DNA of 37,542 nt from a virus. The notes under the pieces are model-generated. The model searched no databases. It saw only the letters and a list, made by a program, of their open reading frames with translations, and was not told the DNA's origin. The stretch covers positions 1-37,542 of the IMG/VR virus record IMGVR_UViG_3300044825_001642. One strand, given 5' to 3'. Below are positions 16,201 to 23,758 of the stretch, piece by piece; the first letter of the stretch is position 1; each line of letters begins with the position of its first letter. A program made the position numbers and the translations under genes.

Positions 16201-17587
16201 TGCTTACATTTCACTAATATCACAATTCGATTTTAGTGTATTTGAACAAATAAGACAGACATTACCTGCAAGAACTAATGAAATTCTCGGTTTAGTCATA
16301 GAGCCAAATGTTTTAGAAAGATCAAAAGTTTCTGCAATAAAAAATATAAGTGGTTACGCTGAAGGATTTGTTTATGAATCAAATGTAATTTCTCCATACC
16401 CGAATGCAATCCCAGCAGAATTGGATAGTAAACATACTGTTTTGTTTTTAGGGTTTGAAGAAGGTGATATGTTAGATGTAAATTTAATAGAATCAGAAAC
16501 AACAATAGAAACATCAGTTTTTACAGATACGGATGAGAAGATAAAACTTGGAGACATGGATGTAGATCTACATACAAAAGGACAGGTTAATAATTTAGAA
16601 AAAGTAGTAATAAATACACCAATAGGTAATAGTCCAAAATTAGAATTTAGGACATACAACACATTACTAAAAACAAAGTTAATAGAAGATGCTATAAGAA
16701 TGGAAACAGTTTCTTATACAATGAAACTCGATTCAAAGGCATATAAAAATGTTATTGGCGAAACGATACAAGTAACAAATAATCCAAAATTAGATTTAAT
16801 ATTTAATACATCTGGATCACTTGCATTTATTAAAAAATCAACATATAATCAAATTTCAACATACGAAAATCATAATTATTATAGCACAATAGTTCCAAAA
16901 TATAAAACGAATTACATAAAAAATGTTGGATATTACAAATTTTTTGGATCAAATTACATAAATCCAAAATCATTTGAAACTGCAAAACAAGGTAGAGAAT
17001 TTTTTGGATGTAATGATTATCCATATCCGTATAAAAATTCAATAAAACCAGAATTGACACTTTATACTGCAAATTCAAATTTATTAAATTATGCACTTAT
17101 TCGTGAAAATTATGAGTTTACAAAACATAATTTAAATGATCAATTATTTTTAACATATGAAAATGTTAAAAATGGTTCTTCTACGGTAGAAATAAATGTA
17201 TTTCCAAAGAGTAAATTTTGGAAAACTGAAATTAGAGGTGGATTTTTTGATAACATAATTAAGTCGGAAAATCAATATGGAATGATAGATACTGCACCGA
17301 GAATAATAAAATTAAATACATCATTGGAAATAGCCGGTTCAGGTGGAAACTACAAGGCAATGAAAAAGTTATTTACGCCGCAGTATTTACAAGAAAGTGT
17401 TATAGAAGGTACAAAAAGGTATTTAAATTACCCAACATCTCAAGATTATATTAGAGGATTTCCTTGGGTTCTTTGGTGGAAAGGTGATAATGATACGATA
17501 CCAAATTTGGGTCCAGATTTTGGTTTTCAATCAACGTTTTTTGTAACAAATTTACAAACAACAATACCTGCTACAATAAATCAGTAA
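13232..17587 (+). CDS. Very large tail-protein-I/gp7-like baseplate protein with a concanavalin-like insertion
   Basis: At 1451 residues this is the largest protein in the window. Around residues 530-600 it contains W-R-R-I-L-N-N-L-P-Y-I-Y-G-T-K-G-T and R-G-I-R-A-L-L-A-A-Y-G-I-P, the signature region of phage tail protein I and T4-like gp7 wedge proteins. Residues about 605-840 look like a LamG/concanavalin A-like jelly roll: Y-Y-L-N-F-E-G-S-L, a Y-I-G-S-G-S strand, then F-E-I-R-Y-W-S-N-P-L. Flanking regions (1-500 and 850-1451) are beta-rich with no motif I can name. Its place after gp25-gp6 and its size match T4 gp7 (1032 residues) extended by surface domains. It probably forms the outer wedge and may carry a glycan-binding face. 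Translation is coupled to the previous gene (TAATG). Confidence 0.7.
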   Translation: MNNFQYQNIEEILNSSIPIRGSRYVISKDRRVIVPVLNVKDDSQNNIKKDSFEMHLFYGDGGYIGSLYDIKNWSVDDENDPQNIRLNIKEDLNNFVVQPGSYKIVYNFLRNYISSEFSATKLFIAEISNDRRELVLALTNPNDLTEVNKLKNFVLEYLKPKSYFPPIVLNFGENKIVDVINITSDGSETYFYVKLFYPLPLDLGLRYECWLSTQIFKPYIDNIKIHSDTVQTINTENLLRGPNYNVDYSYNTVTETDFKSWNDLLSTNLQTSQEILNKYVYGDTKPIQINIDFTSFSNFCYYSSAVERLNNFIYKMKLLESYNTQISNLQSYAGSYDEIETNIINVKNLKDKLITGFDEWEKWLYYEQYNYDPFNLETNLITPYPKYEISSNEDIKTKNGKFKFWKTTETPGENWYNATLVLAEYNDANNPNLLSKVLPSHITEDVNNEQFISFVNMIGQHFDIIYTYNEHILYKHLRKEDPKSGISQDLIQIVTKNLGWDLSSNISDKELWEYALGLNDNVDAKYNVLGEKYNKTEEERTKEVWRRILNNLPYIYGTKGTSRGIRALLAAYGIPQTLLTIREYGGAYNPNSYDLGKNLYEKSTYYLNFEGSLAGKNQKIEIPWEKVNHYDEWKYPDTVTFRWKMQPEKIYNYQSNEIQTILQKSSSNGVDWFVTANKNGTDIEKGTLTFYLASGSNYLSASIYNEYIYEDIPLNIMIRRNISDDDNSVQQVYDFILKTEKYGKIVVDETKSIVVNGTLKPEYNNSWNRDGKLYIGSGSNFETNKILSGSVFEIRYWSNPLSTSSFDNHVLAARSYNGNTPTSSYYDLQGQWKFWQYFDPNITSSIQSLHPNQKNNTFYSSSKVANFIGFTTSSFENFTETYLMEIANTGASTEYSQKIRIDSASLSGALSINNSYEKSTLEMNAPDSNRLMVAFSPQHIINEDIYEAIGNVDLTEYMGGYDNLSKDEYPDLTNFAYEYWKKYENRNDFNAYISLISQFDFSVFEQIRQTLPARTNEILGLVIEPNVLERSKVSAIKNISGYAEGFVYESNVISPYPNAIPAELDSKHTVLFLGFEEGDMLDVNLIESETTIETSVFTDTDEKIKLGDMDVDLHTKGQVNNLEKVVINTPIGNSPKLEFRTYNTLLKTKLIEDAIRMETVSYTMKLDSKAYKNVIGETIQVTNNPKLDLIFNTSGSLAFIKKSTYNQISTYENHNYYSTIVPKYKTNYIKNVGYYKFFGSNYINPKSFETAKQGREFFGCNDYPYPYKNSIKPELTLYTANSNLLNYALIRENYEFTKHNLNDQLFLTYENVKNGSSTVEINVFPKSKFWKTEIRGGFFDNIIKSENQYGMIDTAPRIIKLNTSLEIAGSGGNYKAMKKLFTPQYLQESVIEGTKRYLNYPTSQDYIRGFPWVLWWKGDNDTIPNLGPDFGFQSTFFVTNLQTTIPATINQ

Positions 17588-17599
17588 ATTAAACTATAA

Positions 17600-17637
17600 A
17601 AATACAATAAAAACATACTTATATTAGTATTGTATTT
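17600..17637 (+). repeat. 10-bp inverted repeat in the leader of the 17672 gene
   Basis: AAATACAATA (17600-17609) and TATTGTATTT (17628-17637) are perfect complements separated by 18 bases, in the 84-base gap after the largest gene. It may form a weak hairpin ending the wedge transcript, or a 5' stem protecting the next mRNA. The stem has only one G-C pair per arm, so it would not be a strong terminator. No clear promoter is seen in the rest of the gap. Confidence 0.35.
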
Positions 17638-17658
17638 AATTTGCAAAGTTATTATTTT

Positions 17659-17665
17659 AAAGGAG
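17659..17665 (+). promoter_or_regulatory. Strong Shine-Dalgarno site AAAGGAG
   Basis: AAAGGAG ends six bases before ATG 17672. It is the best match to the anti-SD sequence in this window and fixes the start of the following gene, ruling out the upstream ATG-like starts of the same open frame from 17630. It implies high translation of that structural protein. Confidence 0.75.
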
Positions 17666-17671
17666 TATCGT

Positions 17672-18331
17672 ATGGGTTATTTAGATAATACCACAATAAC
17701 GGTAGATGCTATTCTTACTAAAAAAGGTAGAGAATTATTAGCAAAAGGTAGAAATCAATTTAACATAACACAATTTGCTTTGGCAGATGATGAAATTGAT
17801 TATGATTTATGGAATCCTTCACATCCAGGAGGAAGTGATTTTTATGGAGCTGTTATTGAAAATATGCCAATAACCGAAGCTGTTCCAGATGAAACACAGT
17901 CGTTGAAATATAAACTGATAACACTTCCACCAGGAACAACACAGATACCTTATATAGATCCTACAAGTCCAGGAATCGCTTCAGGTGTTGTTAAATTAGA
18001 AACAAATAAAAGAACACAGGCGTTGGGTGTTTTGGTAAAACCAAAAACAATACAATTAAGTACAACTGGAACAATTACTGATCCAAATAGTTCATATTCT
18101 TATCATATTTTAGATAATACATATGCAACATTTTCAACGGAAACATCAATGATGGCCGGTAGATCAGTTAGTGTATCAGATGTTCCGGCATCACAAGGAG
18201 TTACGATTGTTGCAACTGGAACAGAATTACCAATAGGAACAACTGCAACAACAAAACTTATTATTAGCGGAAACCAAACAGGTGCCCGTATAGTTATTCC
18301 AATACAAGTTACACAAGCTGTAACAACGTAA
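17672..18331 (+). CDS. Probable abundant virion structural protein
   Basis: A 219-residue protein starting at ATG 17672 behind the strongest ribosome-binding site in the window. The N-terminus (Y-L-D-N-T-T-I-T-V-D-A-I-L-T-K-K-G-R-E-L) and the block F-A-L-A-D-D-E-I-D-Y-D-L-W-N-P match, from memory, a virion structural protein family found in marine T4-like phages. The last 75 residues look like an immunoglobulin-like beta domain (V-T-I-V-A-T-G-T-E-L-P-I-G-T-T...I-P-I-Q-V-T-Q). No enzyme motif is present. It opens the block of five paralogous fibre-like genes, so it may be the adaptor that attaches them to the virion. The exact role is inferred. Confidence 0.7.
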   Translation: MGYLDNTTITVDAILTKKGRELLAKGRNQFNITQFALADDEIDYDLWNPSHPGGSDFYGAVIENMPITEAVPDETQSLKYKLITLPPGTTQIPYIDPTSPGIASGVVKLETNKRTQALGVLVKPKTIQLSTTGTITDPNSSYSYHILDNTYATFSTETSMMAGRSVSVSDVPASQGVTIVATGTELPIGTTATTKLIISGNQTGARIVIPIQVTQAVTT

Positions 18332-18366
18332 TGATTTTTAGATAAAATAATCTTGTGAGATAATTT

Positions 18367-19497
18367 ATGTCAAATATTTTTAAAATGGTTGCACAAAACG
18401 AATCGGCGGCATTAACTGGAACCACCGCAAGTGAAATATTTACTTCACTTTATACAAAAGGTTTGTGGTCTCCAACTATTGCTAGTTTAAAAAGTTTTTA
18501 TACAAGTTCTGTGCAAAATGAGGCATCAAAAGAATATTATTTACAAATATGGATGTCATCTTCATTAAACACAAAAGAAAATGAAATGTTTTCTATTGCT
18601 TACGGCAATATAAACGGTTCTGGATCAAAATATGTAACAACCGCTTATGATGTTGTTGGTCAAGCAAGCGATACGCCTTCAAGAGCAATTTACTCACAAT
18701 ACAAGTTGATGTGTTTAGATGAAACAGAGACAAAATTTACACTAGAAAATGGTGATGAAGTAAATCACTTTTATGCTATAAACATAAATCGAAATAGATT
18801 TGGTGATAAGTTGGATCCTGGTAATTTTGAAATAAATATTGCAGAATTAAATGGTAGATCTTTTGCTAATAATTTATACACTGGTAGTAATGTTGAAGTT
18901 TCTTCTTCAAATAAGATAATATCTCTGATAGATGATTCATTAGATTCAATAGATCAATACGAATATTCTGAAAAACCCGCAAAAGTTCGTAATTTAGTTA
19001 GTGGATCACTTGCAACTGGAATATATGATGCTTCAAATCCACATTATTACGGAAAAGTTTATCCAGACAACGGTACTATAATAATTTCTGCAGAAAAATT
19101 AAACGATAATGTAACATTTAATACTGTAAGTGGAAGTAATATTGATGGTCAGAATAGTTACAAATTATTTACAGCAATGAGTGGATCAGCTCAATCGGTT
19201 AATTTAGGATTTGTTGCTCGTGCAGTTCAAATAAAACACCAACAATCTATTTTTATACGTGTTAATAGTGATGAAATGAATTATTCTAACAATCCTACTT
19301 TTGTTAATTCTGATGCAACAAAAGGTAGAATTGGAAAACCATATTTTGATAGTTTTATGTATAATCCTCACGTTTATGTTACAACAATAGGTCTTTACAA
19401 TGAAAACAAGGATTTACTTGCTGTTGCTAAATTGAGCAAACCATTACAAAAATCATTTAATAGTGAATTATCAATAACTGTAAAACTAGAGTATTAA
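18367..19497 (+). CDS. Fibre/decoration paralogue 1 (module-only form)
   Basis: A 376-residue protein made almost entirely of a module repeated in the next four genes. Recognisable blocks in order: F-S-I-A-Y-G at about 77-82, a R-A-I-Y-S-Q-Y-K segment, F-Y-A-I-N-I-N-R-N-R-F and K-L-D-P-G-N-F-E-I, I-S-L-I-D-D-S, Y-G-K-V-Y-P-D-N-G-T-I-I-I-S-A-E-K-L, F-I-R-V-N, Y-S-N-N-P-T-F, and finally Y-V-T-T-I-G-L-Y-N-E-N-K-D-L-L-A-V-A-K-L. It is beta-rich and Ser/Asn/Gly-rich, typical of extracellular phage appendages, with no signal peptide or catalytic motif. It is the shortest pair with the next gene, and part of the C-terminal coding DNA is identical to it. I infer a virion surface protein; its precise position is unknown. 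Confidence 0.75.
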   Translation: MSNIFKMVAQNESAALTGTTASEIFTSLYTKGLWSPTIASLKSFYTSSVQNEASKEYYLQIWMSSSLNTKENEMFSIAYGNINGSGSKYVTTAYDVVGQASDTPSRAIYSQYKLMCLDETETKFTLENGDEVNHFYAININRNRFGDKLDPGNFEINIAELNGRSFANNLYTGSNVEVSSSNKIISLIDDSLDSIDQYEYSEKPAKVRNLVSGSLATGIYDASNPHYYGKVYPDNGTIIISAEKLNDNVTFNTVSGSNIDGQNSYKLFTAMSGSAQSVNLGFVARAVQIKHQQSIFIRVNSDEMNYSNNPTFVNSDATKGRIGKPYFDSFMYNPHVYVTTIGLYNENKDLLAVAKLSKPLQKSFNSELSITVKLEY

Positions 19498-19500
19498 ACC

Positions 19501-20622
19501 ATGGCTTATGTTTTTAAAAAATTTGAAACAGGATCTATAGCATACGATAGACGAGATTTTGTTTCAAGACCGTTGTGGAGTGGAAATAATGTATCTCTAA
19601 CAAAGATATACTCCAGTTCTTTACAATCAGATATACAAAAATTATACTATGTAGATGTTTACAATACAACCGGCTCTAGAATAGAAAAACAGTTTAGTAT
19701 AGCATATTGTGATTATGTAAATAGTGGATCATCTAATGGATCAACAATAGGAAATAATGTTTCCGAATCTAAAGCATTATATTCTCAATATAAACAACTT
19801 TTATTGGAAAGTGAAACTAATCTTTTTGAATTTGTTTCAAAGTTTGATGGTTTGGATGAAAATGGAAACACCTTAAACACATACACGGAAACATCGGAAC
19901 ATATCTATGTTCTTAATGTAAACAGAAACAGATTCAAAGAAAAATTGGCACCTGGATCTTGGCAATTATCATTACATTCTGTTGATGCTGAAACTGGTGA
20001 AGTTTCTGGAAGTAAAATAACAACACTTGTAGATGAAACTATAAGTGAATTATATCTTTTAGGTAGTTCTCTTTCAAGAACAGGACCTGGAGGAAGTTTT
20101 TATTACGTTTATAGTGGAAGTTTAACAGACGGTCTTTATACAGGCGACGGTTCAGCAACACCTTATGGTATAGCGTATCCAGATGTTGGTATTATTGTAT
20201 TAAATGGAAATGCACTAGATAATGTAGCAAAAATAAATACTAAAAGAAATCCTGCAACTGGTAGTAGTTCATTTAACTCTAGTAGACTTTTTAACGCTAT
20301 AAGTGGTGCAATGGAAGTTTCAAATAATAATGCATTTTTTGGTAGAACATTAGAAACTATAAATTCAACAATATACTTTGCAAGAGTTGGAAATGGAGAA
20401 TTTAATTTTAGTAATAATGTTTCTTACTATCAAACAGGAAGCGAACAGTATATTAAACCACTAATGCTTGCAACTGGTGATGATTACAGAAATGTAACAT
20501 ATATTACAACTGTTGGTTTGTATAACGATGAAAGAGATTTACTTGCTGTTGCTAAATTGTCAAAACCCGTTGGTAAAACATCGGATTCTGAAATGATTAT
20601 CAAAATTAAATTAGATTACTAA
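19501..20622 (+). CDS. Fibre/decoration paralogue 2 (module-only form)
   Basis: A 373-residue protein collinear with its upstream neighbour over its whole length: F-S-I-A-Y-C, K-A-L-Y-S-Q-Y-K, I-Y-V-L-N-V-N-R-N-R-F, L-A-P-G-S-W, Y-G-I-A-Y-P-D-V-G-I-I-V-L-N-G, F-A-R-V-G, and Y-I-T-T-V-G-L-Y-N-D-E-R-D-L-L-A-V-A-K-L. A stretch of 24 bases at 20536-20559 is identical to 19411-19434, pointing to a fairly recent duplication or gene conversion. The gene begins three bases after the previous stop with no Shine-Dalgarno site, so it is probably translated by reinitiation. No enzyme motif. Probable virion appendage subunit, perhaps forming a hetero-oligomer with its neighbour. Confidence 0.75.
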   Translation: MAYVFKKFETGSIAYDRRDFVSRPLWSGNNVSLTKIYSSSLQSDIQKLYYVDVYNTTGSRIEKQFSIAYCDYVNSGSSNGSTIGNNVSESKALYSQYKQLLLESETNLFEFVSKFDGLDENGNTLNTYTETSEHIYVLNVNRNRFKEKLAPGSWQLSLHSVDAETGEVSGSKITTLVDETISELYLLGSSLSRTGPGGSFYYVYSGSLTDGLYTGDGSATPYGIAYPDVGIIVLNGNALDNVAKINTKRNPATGSSSFNSSRLFNAISGAMEVSNNNAFFGRTLETINSTIYFARVGNGEFNFSNNVSYYQTGSEQYIKPLMLATGDDYRNVTYITTVGLYNDERDLLAVAKLSKPVGKTSDSEMIIKIKLDY

Positions 20623-20634
20623 TAGAAGAAAAAT

Positions 20635-23600
20635 ATGGCAAATTACGGACAAAATACACAAGTTAGAATTGATTCGATTGGTTTAACACCTGCAAATATT
20701 GAAACTATAAAAAGTCTTCCAGTAGGTGGATATACTTTAGATGATTTATCAAATTTTCTTCCAAAAAATCTGACACAATTAAGATCTTCATTGTCTTCTG
20801 CAAAAGAAGATGTTGATGCAGTTGCTGAAGTATTCATAAATGATGAAACAAACAGAATATCACAAGGAGCTGCTGCTGGATCAATAACATCAAGACCTAT
20901 AATAAATTTATTGCAAGCAATTAGTATAGATATACAAAAATCTATAAATAATATAGATACAAAATTAAACACCCCACCCGCAGATGTAATAGTTTTGCCA
21001 GAAGGTAAACCAATAATAACTGTAAGAGGTGTAAATTTTGATGAAGTTCAATTAGGTAATGCATCGGTATTACCTATAATAATTGAAAATACTGGTAATG
21101 ATCAACTAATAATAACTGGATATAGTGGATTTGGTGCATCATCATCTTATGCAGTTTTATCACCGTATAATTGGCCTGAAATATCTAATGATAGTCCTAT
21201 AATACTTCAACCGGGTGAAACAAAAAGTTTAGAAGTTTCTTTTACACCAAATGCAATAGTTACTTACACATCAACTATTAAATTTACAAGTAATGCAACA
21301 GAGGGTAGTAATTCTGCTTCAATACTTGGAAAAGGAAAGGCAATTCCAGATCCAGGAGTTGAAAGTGTTTTAGGTAAGAAAAAAACTGGATCAAAAAGAA
21401 TATTAACTATTAAAAATGTAAGAGAAGTATCTGTAACTTCAAAAAATAATCCAGATATAAAATCACCATATTTTGATCAACAAGCAACAAAACATAGTGC
21501 AAAACTTGTTGTTGATATTTGGCAATGTTATACACCATTTGGTCAAGAAAACCAAATTCAAAAATTGTTGTTGGAAAATGTTGTAATTGCAGATGGTATT
21601 GGATCATTTTGGTATGAGAGATGTGATGATTTTCTTGGAGGATTAAGACCATCATATCAATACTACTACGATACAGAACAAATAAACGATGTATTAACTT
21701 GGAAAGCATTAACAAGACAAGATAGACTTCAAGATGCAACCAATTTATTAAATCCAAGTAATGCTTTATTAGATAATACAAATGTAAATGAATTATTCAA
21801 ATTTAGATCATTTATACAAAAAATAAAAGAAGAATTAGATTCAGACGATTCGTACTGGGGAAAATTTGATCAAAAAAATCCAAATAAAACTTTATGTGAA
21901 CCTGGAAATGTTAGAGATGAGATTTATATTGCAAATGTTGTAAGAACCGAGTTTCAATCAAAAAGTGATATAAAAATATATGGTGGATTTAAAGAAAACG
22001 TACAAACAAGAAGAAACGGTATTACAGACAATAATCTTCCAGATTTATTATCATCAGTAGACGGTAATACAATACAAGAATTAGATTCAGGATTTATTTC
22101 CAAAACATCATATGGTAGATTAAGTTGTTTACAACCAAAAACAGGTTGTTACATAAAATCTGAAAGAGAATTAAACGATGTAAAAACATATGGCGATGCA
22201 ATAATAAAATTGATTACTAAATCATCTGTTCCTGAAAAAATACCAAATCATGCTTGTTATCGTGGTTACAAGGCAACATATATTCGTAGTTTTAATTGGG
22301 AAAGACGATGGGAACTGCTTTTAGACTGTTTAGGAACAGAGTACACAGAATATGAATGGAGACCTGATGAAAACCTTTTCAATGAAAGAGGTACGATATA
22401 CGATGTTTGGGAAGATGTTGAATTTGCTGGAACAGAAATTGGATTTACAGAAAATTGTATTCCGATAGAAAGACCTAGAGTTCAAGAACCTTATGTAGAT
22501 ATGTCTGATAATTTGGGTTGTTATGAATTACAAACAACAAAAATTTATATGAAATATCCAGATTACAATTCTCCTGGAGATAAAGACTATATTAGAGGTG
22601 CAGAAGTATTATCCATTCAAGATTATAGTGGTCTTGGTCCTGGAATTAAATTAAATAGAAAAGTAAAAAGAGCAGATTGTGATCAATCCCCCATTAGAAT
22701 ATTTCATCCATTAAAAATGGGTTCTGATATAATAACAGGAAGAGATAATTTGATTACAAAAGGTTTGTTCAATGGTAATCAATCTCCTGATTCTCATTTT
22801 ACAAGTTCGTATCAAAATGAGAAATCTAAAAAATATGTTTACAATATAGTTGATAATACTGTATTAAAAAATAACAAACCAATTTCTTATTATTCCGTAG
22901 GTTACGGTAACAAATATGGTTCTGGATCTGTTTATAGTGGATATGAAACATCCGATTCAACAACAAAGGCAATATACAGTCAAAACCGTTTATTGGCATT
23001 AGAATCATCGGAAACAGAATTTACTACTTATACAAGTGGATCATTGACAAGTGGTAGAAAAGATATTTATACCATAAACTTTAATAGAGATTCATTATCA
23101 GATAGATTGGATCCTGGTAATTTTGAAATTGCATTATCAGATATTTCAACTCCATCAAAAATAATGACCTTTATAGATAATTCTAGAGATATACTTGAAG
23201 ATAAATTTACAAATGATCATGTATTTTCATATTTTGATATTGTAAGTGGAAGTTTAGAATATGGAATACACGATTCTGGAACAGGAAGTTTGGAATCAAA
23301 TTCATATATTACAACTTATGGTAAAGTATATCCTGCTCTTGGTTTAATCGTTTTTGATGCAGAAAAATTAGATGAAAACCTTTCGTTTGAAACAAATTTG
23401 TCTGAAAATGTTGATACAAATAATGCATTAAAATTATTTAATTCAATAAAAAATGCACATGATAATCAGTATGAAATGAAAGCAAGAGGATCAAGTAATA
23501 AAAAATCAAATCATTATTTCATACGAGTTAGTGCTGGAACTTCAAATTATTCTAATAATCCAACAATGGTTAATGATACATTGAATAATAATAATGTAAT

Positions 23601-23757
23601 CAAACATGAATTTTTTAAGTATAATCCAGTTACATACATAACAACAGTTGGTCTTTACAATGACGCGGAAGAATTATTGGCTGTTGCAAAATTAAGTAAA
23701 CCCGTAAAAAAGACACCAGAAATAGACATATTGATAAAAATAAGATTGAATTGGTAA
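20635..23757 (+). CDS. Fibre/decoration paralogue 3 with ASH/Hydin-like domain
   Basis: A 1040-residue protein. Residues about 1-125 are a helical N-terminal region. Residues about 128-235 resemble an ASH/Hydin (choice-of-anchor-D) immunoglobulin-like domain: V-N-F-D-E-V-Q-L-G-N, I-I-I-E-N-T-G-N-D-Q-L-I-I-T-G, L-Q-P-G-E-T-K-S-L-E-V-S-F-T-P and S-I-L-G-K-G. A long central part (about 240-700) has Trp- and Cys-containing beta regions with no recognised family. Residues about 710-1040 are the shared module, including T-K-A-I-Y-S-Q-N-R, R-L-D-P-G-N-F-E-I, Y-G-K-V-Y-P-A-L-G-L-I-V-F-D-A-E-K-L and Y-I-T-T-V-G-L-Y-N-D-A-E-E-L-L-A-V-A-K-L. The C-terminal placement suggests the module is a common attachment or oligomerisation unit and the N-terminal parts vary in function. 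Confidence 0.75.
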   Translation: MANYGQNTQVRIDSIGLTPANIETIKSLPVGGYTLDDLSNFLPKNLTQLRSSLSSAKEDVDAVAEVFINDETNRISQGAAAGSITSRPIINLLQAISIDIQKSINNIDTKLNTPPADVIVLPEGKPIITVRGVNFDEVQLGNASVLPIIIENTGNDQLIITGYSGFGASSSYAVLSPYNWPEISNDSPIILQPGETKSLEVSFTPNAIVTYTSTIKFTSNATEGSNSASILGKGKAIPDPGVESVLGKKKTGSKRILTIKNVREVSVTSKNNPDIKSPYFDQQATKHSAKLVVDIWQCYTPFGQENQIQKLLLENVVIADGIGSFWYERCDDFLGGLRPSYQYYYDTEQINDVLTWKALTRQDRLQDATNLLNPSNALLDNTNVNELFKFRSFIQKIKEELDSDDSYWGKFDQKNPNKTLCEPGNVRDEIYIANVVRTEFQSKSDIKIYGGFKENVQTRRNGITDNNLPDLLSSVDGNTIQELDSGFISKTSYGRLSCLQPKTGCYIKSERELNDVKTYGDAIIKLITKSSVPEKIPNHACYRGYKATYIRSFNWERRWELLLDCLGTEYTEYEWRPDENLFNERGTIYDVWEDVEFAGTEIGFTENCIPIERPRVQEPYVDMSDNLGCYELQTTKIYMKYPDYNSPGDKDYIRGAEVLSIQDYSGLGPGIKLNRKVKRADCDQSPIRIFHPLKMGSDIITGRDNLITKGLFNGNQSPDSHFTSSYQNEKSKKYVYNIVDNTVLKNNKPISYYSVGYGNKYGSGSVYSGYETSDSTTKAIYSQNRLLALESSETEFTTYTSGSLTSGRKDIYTINFNRDSLSDRLDPGNFEIALSDISTPSKIMTFIDNSRDILEDKFTNDHVFSYFDIVSGSLEYGIHDSGTGSLESNSYITTYGKVYPALGLIVFDAEKLDENLSFETNLSENVDTNNALKLFNSIKNAHDNQYEMKARGSSNKKSNHYFIRVSAGTSNYSNNPTMVNDTLNNNNVIKHEFFKYNPVTYITTVGLYNDAEELLAVAKLSKPVKKTPEIDILIKIRLNW

Positions 23758-23758
23758 T

